Assembly (NCBI GenBank): GCA_020055645.1
Contig: CM034547.1
Location: forward strand, 19,197,013 to 19,261,012
Direction: 5' to 3'
Source: Tomocerus qinae
Lineage: Eukaryota > Arthropoda > Collembola > Entomobryomorpha > Tomoceridae
Length of the DNA: 64,000 nucleotides
Shown: positions 43,618-53,600 of the stretch, piece after piece
Numbering within the stretch: the stretch's first letter is position 1
How the letters are laid out: every line of letters begins with the position of its first letter
Program-made: the position numbers and the translations under genes
Notes under the pieces: generated by a model
The model's input: the letters and a program-made list of their open reading frames with translations, nothing else
Told to the model about the DNA's origin: nothing
The model's database searches: none

Positions 43618-44685
43618 GTACTGATAGTTTCAGTAGTCCGTGAAACCGCTATTTGGGAGTTGCACCTGGATACGCATTCTGATTGGTCGAAATTTTTTGA
43701 ATCCAGCGATCTGATTGGTTATTGCAGTAATGAATATTCTATAGATTCCCCAGATGGGGGAATTTTAACAACATTTTGCAATTACTACAAAATACAATAC
43801 AATCCATGAATATTATACACAATGTATACAAAGTTTAAACGTTGCTATATACAACAACGAAGTCGAATCATTATGAATCATTTACCCATAGTAATATAAA
43901 CACTCGTTTTGCAAAACACCAGCTATAAACAGAAGTACAAATCGATGTTATATTATGAACATTAATTTAAAACCTTGTTGTTGAAATGCGAATTCAATAT
44001 AATTTTACTACATTTGGTTATGAATGATCACATACGTTTACTAAATTGATAACATAACAATCCCAATAACATCAGACAGAACTCTGTAGAACTCTTCGGC
44101 TGAATTTAGGCAGCGGTACTTCGTCCCCGCTGTTGCCGCTAACCCCCGATACCTCCCAACGGCAACGGCGGCAACGAAGTACTGCTGCCTAATTTCAGCC
44201 GAACTCTTCCTCTGTTCTGATGTTGTTGTAAGCTGTTATTGCTATTTTGCTATTATCAGTTTAGTAAATGCATGTGATCAGTTGTAACCAAATGAAGTAA
44301 AGTATTATTGAATTCGCAGTTCAACATCAACGTTTTTTAGCCCATCACATCGATTTGTGCTTCTGTTTATAGCTGGTGTTTTGCAAAACGAATAAACGAA
44401 TGTTTATATTACTATGGGTAAATGATTCATAATGATTCGACTTCGTTGTTGCATATTGCAACGTTTAAACTTTGTGTACATTGTGTATAATATTTATGGA
44501 TTGTATTGTATTTTGTAGTAATTGCAAAATGTTGTTAAAATTCCCCCATCTGGGGAATCTATAGAATATTCATTACTGCAATAACCAATCAGATCGCTGG
44601 ATTCAAAAAATTTCGACCAATCAGAATGAGTATCCAGGTGCAACTCCCAAATAGCGGTTTCACGGACTACTGAAACTATCAGTAC
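43618..44685. mobile_element. 1,068-bp palindromic foldback element (non-autonomous DNA transposon)
   Basis: The two halves are near-perfect reverse complements over almost their whole length. The outer end GTACTGATAGTTTCAGTAG at 43618 recurs inverted ending at 44685. About 190 nt of the outer arms are so similar that the same 60-residue conceptual peptide is read forward from the left arm and backward from the right arm. The arms diverge more towards the middle, where a GC-rich core (about 44100-44205) forms the tip of the hairpin with a loop near CCGATACCTCCC. If the ends are taken as CTGATAG...CTATCAG, the flanking dinucleotide is TA on both sides, which would fit a Tc1/mariner-type target, but GTAC is itself palindromic so the boundary is ambiguous. 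No transposase is encoded. A transcript across it would fold into long double-stranded RNA. Confidence 0.8.
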
Positions 44686-47600
44686 CTGTTGTATCATTGT
44701 TTTTAATGAAAAATTAACGAGCAGTTCAAATAATATTCGGTTATTTAGTTGATTTAAAATAACTGTTTTTCCCTTATTGTAAAAACCTATTTTATTTGGT
44801 AATGTTCATTTTAAATACTATCATTGAAAGATGAAAATTCTGATGACAGATAAAATAGAGTAGATCAAAATGAAGTAACCAAATTTTCTCGAAATAATAC
44901 GAAATTCGAAAGAAACGCGAGGATTTGAGGACTAAATTGCAGGGTATTAGAAATGGTCTTTAGAATGCATATTAGAATTGCATCTCATGCACCTGTTTTC
45001 ATTTAGTTTTCCAAATCATGGTACCTATGCAGGACTCAACTAGTGCCAGAGCGGCAGTAGTGCAGTAAGCGTGGCTATAAAAGTAAATTCTTATTTGTGT
45101 ATAGTTTGTAGGTATAAAGGAATAGGCTAAGCAGTTATGACTGAGCTTATCTGTAATCTTATATAATAGCGATATCAAAAGCAATAACCATAAGAGTGCT
45201 GATGCTGTGTAGCACTGTGTATACTGGAAATGTAATGCATAACATTACTAGATTGAGATCGGATGCTATGTAGGGATATGTGTTGCTATATAGAATAATG
45301 GCTTCTTCGATAAAGATAATAGGATATAACCCTTGGCCAAATCCCCCAAATGCAAGCATTGTGGATGACTTGCTGTTAGGTTACCTTGTCTCCAGTATGA
45401 GATTCTTCCTTCCTTCCCTCCTCCGTTGCCATTGCATTACTCTGCATTAAACTATATAGCTTGCTTGTCTCTTTCAAAAAGTTCTCTAGCTCGAAGCATT
45501 CCTTAGAGCCACTTTACTCTGCCTGACATGACATGGCCAAACTATAGGAAACTTCATTATTTCCATACAACAACGTGACGATAAAAAACCTGCATCGCTT
45601 TTTTGGCTGGCGTTTTCATTCTTCTCCTCCGCTATGTAAAATAAAAAATATCTTAAGGAATGAGTTTATGTGACCGACTGATAAATAATGTATGCTCTTG
45701 CTCTATCTGCGTGGCAGCCTTTATATTATGCTCTTTTTCTCTTCCGAGTTGACTAAACTTTAGCTCGTATTATCAAACATGAGTTCGCAAGATACAGAGG
45801 GGCGTCAGCCGCTCTTCTTTCTCCTTCTTACTCGCATCTACTTTTTTTAGGAAAACCGAATAGAAAATTCCATTTGATTTCCTATTAAGGAAGGTCTGCT
45901 CTAAACAAATGGACTCATTAGTTCTTTGCTCCAACCGTTAAATGAACCTGGAACTAAAACTATACTTCCCTATGTACTATTTGGTGTTGAGTAATGAGCT
46001 CATAATTGCCCATCACCGAACAATCTTTAATACCATGCTAGCTGATTCCCTATTAGGTTTGTTTAAATATTTCAATGCCATTGTATCGGAGCGATGACCA
46101 ATTTCCCTTAATACTGCTTCTTGTGTTCCACGTTGTGCTAATTTATTGTACTACTACTAATGAAGACCAGAATGCTGATAGAAACTCGAATATGAATCAT
46201 TTAAACCTTAATGCATTCGGGTCACCATTCGCCACATCTTCCGGTAATTAGACTCCATCTAATCACCTAAATAAGTAAACACGCATGATTCAGATGTATG
46301 ACTATTTGATTCCAAGTTTCGTTACTATTGCAGGGATTGGATAATTTATTAAAATACACGTTTAGACGTGATGCCATTTGAAGAGTTAACAAGCAAATTA
46401 TTTATTTCAGATTAACACATTACAGATAATTTTTATGGCAGGCAAAATTATAAAATTGGGTTAACGTCACTTTTTCATAAGACAGTTGTTACAAATGTTC
46501 TCAAATCCAGTTATTTATGTTACATCAAGACTCAAGAAAAGTGTCGAAAAACATTAGCAATCTGAATATGCTCCATGTACTTTTGTACCAAGAACAAATT
46601 GTTGCGGCTGCGAAATTGTAGCCGCATTTACGGTGAGATAATTTTCTTAAAACATAAAATTATGAACCATATTTTTAACTTAATTACGTCGTTGTCTTCA
46701 TTAACTTACAGTTAATTAGTTTGCTGTCGTATACTGTATGAAGAAGTATTACTGTATGTGGTACAACACAGTAATTGATATATTTAATTATCTCGGTATA
46801 CCAACAACTGCTGGGAAATAGTATTACTCATTGTTTTTGAGAGTTTGACGAGTCAACTGGAGATTGATTTCCTAACTTAAGGTATCATCACTGAAATATT
46901 ACGTCATCAAGTAATATGATTACGATGATTAATCATTAAGTTCTAAAGTAAATAGATAAATGTTTATTATACGTTCTAAGAAGTTAGCAAGGGTAAAATG
47001 AAACATGTATTGTATATAACGTTACATACATAAAACATCTACATCAGCATTTGGACATTTCCAGTGTACAACAAAGCATACAAATAAAATTGTGGTACAA
47101 GCAGAATTGAATTCAATACATATTGCCAGTTCAATGTTTTGAGAGGCAATTTCTGAGAATTTGGCCGTGACCAATTTTTTTTTTTTTGTTTTCCAGAATT
47201 ATTTCCTGCAAACAGCGAATTGAAGCCACGCGTAAACTAGTTTACACTGGCTCCGTCTTATCAAGCTAACAGTTACTTGCGAAACATATTGACTTACTTA
47301 GTTCATTAGGTACTAAATATTATATGTAAATACAAGCTACAAAAATGTTGCTCACTAACTATAATTATAATTCGCAATTTACATTGTAGAGTTAAAAGGG
47401 TACCTATTTACTTATATAATGGTTTGCATTGACCGCAAGGGAAGGAGTTATTTTAACAGTAATTTTTAGAATTTGCAAAAGATCAGGGAAAGGTTGCTGA
47501 AAATCGCCAAATTAGAAATGGTAATTAGTAATTACCTAGAGACAAACAGTCTAAGGTAACAACAGCCTGCATCTGAAATGTTTCACGTAGGTCAGTCAGA

Positions 47601-49238
47601 AAGGGTAGTATAAAATTAATAATAATTCTAATTTTCTTATTTAGTGCAGTCAGAATCGAGGGTGGGTTAAGTTTTAATATACAATATGTATAATTATTAC
47701 CTAAGTACTATAACAGGCATTCTCGTTTACCTTGTGGTTTCCTCTCAGATAGTATTTTACCATTAAATATTCATATTCATGACAGTTTAAATTTTCAAAG
47801 CTCTTAAAACTTGTTTACTGTGACGCAAATAAACAACTACTTTGCATAATGGTAAAGATTTGTTTGTTTAGTAGATAAGTAAGTGTTAAGAAGTTAAACT
47901 AAATGTTTATTTAAAGAAATTCCATGATACTGATACAGCAACCCTACACCAATATTATTAGAAATGATTTTAGCCTATAGGACATAATTCTTGACTTATT
48001 TTAAATACCAAACACAAAACTGCGTCGTTATGTTTTAAATGTGTCATAACCATATGGAGCCATTACTATACTGTTTAGCGAGGTAATCTTCAAATAGTTC
48101 GAAGTTGGTACAATCGTTAGCAGTTATTTACTTACCTAAATTAGGCTAAATGGCTCTAAGAGCAAAATGCTAAAGATCACGACAAGGACTTTCAAATCTT
48201 TACGTATGTATATACCTATTTTAACTTCCTGACGTCAACTTTGGAAAATTCCTTTGTGCTGGCTAACAATATACTCCAATATAGTACAAAGATGAAGATG
48301 AACTAATGGTCATTTAGGAAATCATTAGTGTCGAGTTGACTTTCATTCATATTCAATGCTGAATTATTTCTTTAACTAATTTAATTTGTTTGTTTTCGTC
48401 TGCATTTCGAATGGACTCAATTGTGATTCAATTGCGCTTCTCTATTTAGCAATCATTTACAAGCTTTCAACTTCCAATAGTTATGTTAGGGCGAAGAAAA
48501 AAACTTGTTCGTATGATTTCATCTACCAATGCAAAGTTAATCTGCAAATGAAAACCTCTTTTTCATAACGAATGAAATCTAAGTGAGAATCTCTGGATAC
48601 AATTGGCAATGGAACTTGTGCAACTTTTTCTATCTGTTTTCTAGGTGGATTCCAGGACATAAGCCTTCCTTCCCTGTTAAGCTAGTTTTTGTATAAACGA
48701 AGTAAATACTTTACTAAGCAATACTGATGCTCAACTCGTAGTGCAGTTGTATTGCACTAGTGTTTCAAATCCTGTTACAAGTTGATTTTAATATGTACTT
48801 CACACATCTGCAAGTCAATGATGAGCTACAGCGAATGTAGAATTTGATAGGTACTTCCAGTTCAATTGTAGTTTGGCATATAGACAAACGAGTTTTAGTT
48901 TGGGAAAAACACATTAACTCCAAATGGGAACGACAACGGTAAGACAAGGAAAATTAAAAGCCAGTTGCATAGTGTTTAATTTAAATTGCATGTTGATGTA
49001 GGTAAAGAGATTGTTTTTCTCGCATCGTCCACACTCACCCCAAACAATATCTATCTACAGATAATTATACCTTTCCATACATATGTAATATATGTCAAGT
49101 CGAATTCATCGTCAATGTGCTGATTGTTTAAGGTATTTAAAGTCCTACGACCACAGAGAATGAATTGTGCTACAAAATAAGTTCAATGTAAAAAGGAAAG
49201 AAATAATAACGATTAAATCTCATTTAACTTTTGCTTTA
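44686..49238. other. Intergenic region without a recognisable gene
   Basis: AT-rich with short unrecognised frames (44999-45184 and 45159-45359 minus, 48386-48568 plus). A 13-T run is at 47175-47187. A more pyrimidine-rich and GC-rich stretch lies at about 45360-45850. A TATTTAAAG string at about 49133-49141 precedes the possible signal-peptide exon at 49239. Confidence 0.5.
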
Positions 49239-49406
49239 ATGGCTATGTGTAAATTAATGGGAGTAGTGGTCTGCCTAATTTCATTATGCTTGTGTGTGGG
49301 CGTAAGAACTACACCACAAACACAAGAAACAACTATCTCACACTTTAGATGCTCAGACCCCTATCTAACATTTCGTCACTTGCACTTGTCCACCTGTACG
49401 ATCATG
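49239..49406 (+). CDS. Possible first coding exon of a small secreted peptide (unrecognised)
   Basis: Reading from ATG at 49239, or from the better-placed second ATG at 49245, gives a textbook-like signal peptide: a short basic start MCK, a hydrophobic core GVVVCLISLCLCVGV, then a polar stretch RTTPQTQETT and a Cys-containing segment. After 56 codons, ATG at 49404-49406 is followed directly by GTGAGA, a good donor in phase 0. Read without splicing, the frame stops shortly after, at about 49422. The BEL/Pao element begins 105 nt beyond the donor, so any downstream exon would lie past or inside a 6.8-kb insertion. I could not find the next exon and do not recognise the peptide, so a chance open frame remains possible. 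Confidence 0.25.
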
Positions 49407-49506
49407 GTGAGAATGGCTAAATAGATCGACATTTATACCCTTCTTAAAGATCAATAGACAATTAGTTATTTTACTAGCAGCACCATTTTCTACCGTTTAC
49501 CTAATG

Positions 49507-49511
49507 AAACT
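49507..49511. repeat. Target-site duplication, left copy (AAACT)
   Basis: AAACT immediately before the left LTR matches AAACT immediately after the right LTR (56314-56318). A 5-bp duplication is normal for BEL/Pao integration and confirms both element boundaries. Confidence 0.93.
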
Positions 49512-49921
49512 TGTCAGATGTAGAATAGCATAGAGTACATCATATTATTATTTGTCATTGATTCTAGATTTGTGCTCATGCGTAGTGTGTTTAGGTTGCT
49601 CGAAGAGCCAAAGGAAAATCTTTTGGAAAATCAGTTCTGCTACTATTTGTCTATGTGTCGTGTGTCAAATTTGTCTTCTCAATATTATAAAGTCTTTTCA
49701 GTTGTTTCTTGCAGTAGTAATTGCCAATAGTTTACGACAATTTACTAACTGCATAATATTCATCAGTCTGACATAATTAAATTAATATTAAAATTAAGAT
49801 TAGGTACACAATCCTAGTTTTCACACACACACACATACAAGCAGAGGCTCATCCATTTTCCCCATCTTGGACATTCCAATTCAGGGAAACAATTCAGCAG
49901 TCCTCAACCACACATTTTACA
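49512..49921 (+). repeat. Left (5') LTR, 410 bp
   Basis: Starts TGTCAG and ends TTTTACA, so it has the canonical TG...CA ends. It contains a (CA)7 run at 49822-49835, a TATAA-like string at about 49686-49690, an insect-type initiator TCAGTT at 49698, and an ATTAAA that could serve as a poly(A) signal near 49787. The TATA-to-initiator spacing is too short for both to be used together. The short frame at 49552-49776 within it is not a gene. Confidence 0.95.
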
Positions 49922-49940
49922 TGGTCCTAAATTCGAGCCA
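49922..49940 (+). promoter_or_regulatory. Primer-binding site
   Basis: Begins TGGTCCTAAATTCGAGCC directly after the left LTR, with no spacer. The leading TGG pairs with a tRNA 3' CCA end, and the TTCGA core resembles the T-loop complement of a tRNA. I did not identify which tRNA primes. Confidence 0.7.
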
Positions 49941-50053
49941 GATATTATCTGAACGTTTTATTGTGTTTTTATATGTTGAGGACTAATACAAAAATTGTGA
50001 AATTGACTGTTCTGTACCCGTGCATCTGTGAAAGTCATTTCACCATCATCCGT

Positions 50054-50133
50054 CATCCGTCTGTCAAGCTTTTCTGGTGTCATCCGTCCGCAAGCTTTTC
50101 TGGTGTCATCCGTCTGTCAAGCTTTTCTAGTCT
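50054..50133 (+). repeat. Three-copy 26-27-nt tandem repeat in the retrotransposon leader
   Basis: Units start at 50054, 50081 and 50107, each beginning CATCCGTC and containing CAAGCTTTTCT. A degenerate partial fourth unit runs on to about 50155. It lies in the untranslated leader between the primer-binding site and gag. Confidence 0.85.
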
Positions 50134-50207
50134 CTCGTCTGTCAAGTCTTTTCAAGTCACCGGTTAGCTGTCAACATTGGTCAAGATAATCCCTTGGCAA
50201 CGAAGAT

Positions 50208-50446
50208 TTGGATTAGCTGTTTCTTTGGATTAGCTGTTTCTTTGGATTAGCTATTTCTTTGGATTAGCTGTTTCTTTGGATTGGCTGTTTCTTTGGATTG
50301 GCTGTTTCTTTGGATTAGCTGTTTCTTTGGATTAGCTGTTTCTTTGGATTGGCTGTTTCTTTGGATTAGCTGTTTCTTTTGGATTGGCTGTTTCTTTGGA
50401 TTGGCTGTTTCTTTGGATTAGCTGTTTCTTTGGATTGGCTGTTTCT
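50208..50446 (+). repeat. Fourteen-copy 17-nt tandem array in the retrotransposon leader
   Basis: Fourteen consecutive copies of TTGGATTRGCTGTTTCT, with R alternating between A and G, one unit reading CTATT for CTGTT, and one extra T between the tenth and eleventh units. The unit length is not a multiple of three and TAG occurs in one frame, so it is not coding. It sits 190 nt upstream of the gag start, where packaging, dimerisation or translation signals of the RNA would be expected. Confidence 0.92.
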
Positions 50447-50638
50447 TTGGATCATACGTCGTGGGATCTTGTTCCGGTAGGGTAAGTCGACTAATCAAAA
50501 AAAATAATCAAAAAAAGCATTCTGTTTTTGATCTGGTCGACCCCATACTAATCGAAAAATCAAGTTTCTTTTCCTGTGACATTGCAAGCAAGAAAAGTCA
50601 AGAGAAGCAGTCAAAAGAATTGAAAATAAAAGTACAAA

Positions 50639-53600
50639 ATGGACGTCGTTTTGAGAAATTTGCGAGCCCTCAAGTCAGATGTTCGTCGCATTGAAAATGC
50701 TGTAGCTGCCCATGACGTCACCAAACCCATTCCAAAAGTGAAAATTGAATCTTTGGAAAAAGAAATTCAGCAATTAAAGCAAGAAGCAAAGAATTTATTG
50801 CGAAAATACAGTGCCGAAGCTACTACTGATGCCGAATTTGAAGCAAAGGAGCCTGAATTTGTTGCAGTGCAAGAAAAGCTTCAAGATTTTTCTGAAAAAT
50901 TATCTGAAATGAAGGCTACATTTTCTACTCCTTCGGTTGCAGAAAAAACAGTAGGAAGTGACGAAATAAAGCTTCCGAAATTGGAAATGCCGAAGTTCAG
51001 CGGGGAATCGCAAGACTGGCTCAGTTTTCAAGATTTGTTTTTGGCATCAGTCCACAATAACAAGAAATTATCTGGAGCTCAGAAACTCCAATACTTGAAG
51101 GGATTGTTGAAAGATGAACCTGCAAAATTACTGCATCACATCCCAATAACCGATCTTAATTATGATCAAGCTTGGACTTTGCTAAAGTCCAGATATGAAA
51201 ACCGAAGAGAAATAATCAAATGCAACTTGGATCGTCTTTTATCTCTTCCTTCCCTTCAACAGGAGAATCCTGTTAATTTAAGAAAAATCGGCGATGCCAC
51301 CAATGAATGTGTTCAAGCATTGGACATTCTTAAAATCAATCCTGAGCAAGCAAGGGATTCAATTATCATTCATGTTATAACGAAGAAACTTGACGGAGAA
51401 TCCAGACTGGAGTGGGAAAAATCCCTGAAGCCTGACTCTCTGCCAACAATAAAAGAATTCACGGAATTCATCGTGCAACAAGCAAGAGTTACTGCTGCAG
51501 CTAGTGTCAAGACAAAAAACACTACAGTTAGCAAACCCAAAGAAAATAGTGATAGCAAATTCACTACCACTGTGCACTATGGCACGAAGAATGAAGATTC
51601 GCAAAATTGCAGACTTTGCGAAAAATCAAAACATTATTTGAATCATTGTGAGGACTACAAAAAGATGTCTCGACAAGAGAAAACAGACTATTTGAAGAAA
51701 AATAACAGATGTTTTAATTGTCTTGAGTTCGGTCACAGAAGTTCGGAGTGCAAATCAAAATACTCCTGCAAAAAGTGTGATGACCGCCATCACACAAGTA
51801 TTCATATCAACAGGGATAATTCAACAAAGAAAATTTCTGAAGAAATTGCACAAAAAGCCCCTGAAAGAAAATCTGAAGAGAAGTCTTCATCTAGCCACCT
51901 TAGTAGCCTCGTTGGAAGTCGTGGAGCTTCCCACACTTTGCTTGCAACTGCTTTGGTCAAAGTAGTAAATAGACAAAATGAATCTGTCGTCTGCAGAGCC
52001 CTTCTGGATAACGGGTCGCAGACTAGCTTCATTTCGAAGAAATTGGCGACAAGATTAGGATTAAAACTAAAGCCATCGTCTCTCCCTATTTCTGGATTAG
52101 GAGGAACATCCATTAACACAGAAAAGTATCAAGTTAATTTGGATTTTGGATCTATCTACAGTTCAGAAAAAGTATTCCGTGTACGAGCACAAGTTATGTC
52201 AAATGTCACTGGAATTCATCCATCATTCAAGATTGATTATGATAATTGGACCCACATCAAGGGACTCCAATTAGCAGATCCGAAATTCCACGAGCCAGGA
52301 AATATAGATATTCTTCTTGGGGGAGATATCTATGAAGATCTTGTCAAGATTAAGAAAAGAAAAGTCCCGGAGGGTACTCCCTACGTTCGTGATACTGTTT
52401 TGGGCTGGATTTTGGTCGGAGCACATGAACAAGCACATCCTCCACAGCAAACAACTGTTTATCACTCAGCCTGCTCTTTGAATGAAAATCTAAATCGTTT
52501 TTGGGAATTAGAAAATATTCCTGAAGAAAGACTACTAACTAAAGAAGATAAAATGTGCGAAGATCATTTCGCTACTACTCATGCCCGCGATCAAGATGGA
52601 AGATATGTAGTAAGACTTCCATTTAAAGAAAATAGAAAAATAATTGGAGAATCAAGACATTTAGCATTGAAACGCCTTCAGTCAATGGAACGTCGTTTTC
52701 AAAATCAACCTGAAAAAATGAAAGAATATAACGATATCATTCAAGAATATCTCGACATGGGGCATATGGAGAAAGTACCAGCTGCCGAACTTTCACCCAA
52801 GAAAGAAGTTTATTACTTGCCTCACCATGCCGTCTACAAACCGTCAAGTACTACTACTAAGGTCCGCGTAGTATTCGACGCATCAGCCAAGTCAGCATCT
52901 GGAGTTTCTCTCAATGAAACGCTGCTCACCGGCCCAAGATTACAAGATGATCTCATCGCCATTCTATTCAGATTCAGACAGCACAAGATTGTACTTGTCG
53001 GTGACATAGCTAAAATGTACCGACAAATAAAAATGAACAATGAAGATGCGGATTTTCAGCGAATTGTCTGGAGAAGAAGTACCAAGGATCCTGTTGAAGA
53101 GTACAGATTGACTACTGTCACATTCGGCACGGCATCCGCACCTTACCAAGCAATCAAGGTTGTACAACAATTAGCAGAAGATGAGAAACAAAAATACCCT
53201 GAAGCGTCAGAAATAATCAAAAGGGATTTGTATGTCGATGATCTTATGTCTGGATCATCCACTATCGAAAATGCTCTGCAACTTCAAGAAGATCTCATTA
53301 AGATCTTAAATCTCGGAGGATTTCAACTAAGGAAGTGGTCCTCAAATTCTACTAAAATTCTGGAAGCTGTTTCTCCGGAAATGCGTGAAACAAAATTACC
53401 TATGAAAATTGACGTGGATAATTCAATCAAGACTTTAGGTTTGCTTTGGAGCCCCACCACAGATCAATTCTCGTTCACTGTGAATATATCAAGTACTGAA
53501 AACTTAACGAAAAGAAAAGTGCTTTCCGAAATGGCAAAAATATTTGATCCGTTAGGTCTGCTCTCACCTGTTACTGTCAAAGCAAAAATGTTCATTCAAA

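Noticed and set aside
43480-43809. 109-codon frame sharing 60 residues with a minus-strand frame at 44494-44697
   Set aside because: The shared part is the outer arm of the foldback element read in both directions; it has no coding signature.
49552-49776. 74-codon frame, repeated at 55944-56168
   Set aside because: Both copies lie wholly inside the identical LTRs, so the repetition reflects the LTR and not a gene.
50461-50694. 77-codon frame just before the Gag-Pol start
   Set aside because: It overlaps the real start in another frame, has low-complexity Lys/Ser composition and no Gag motif.
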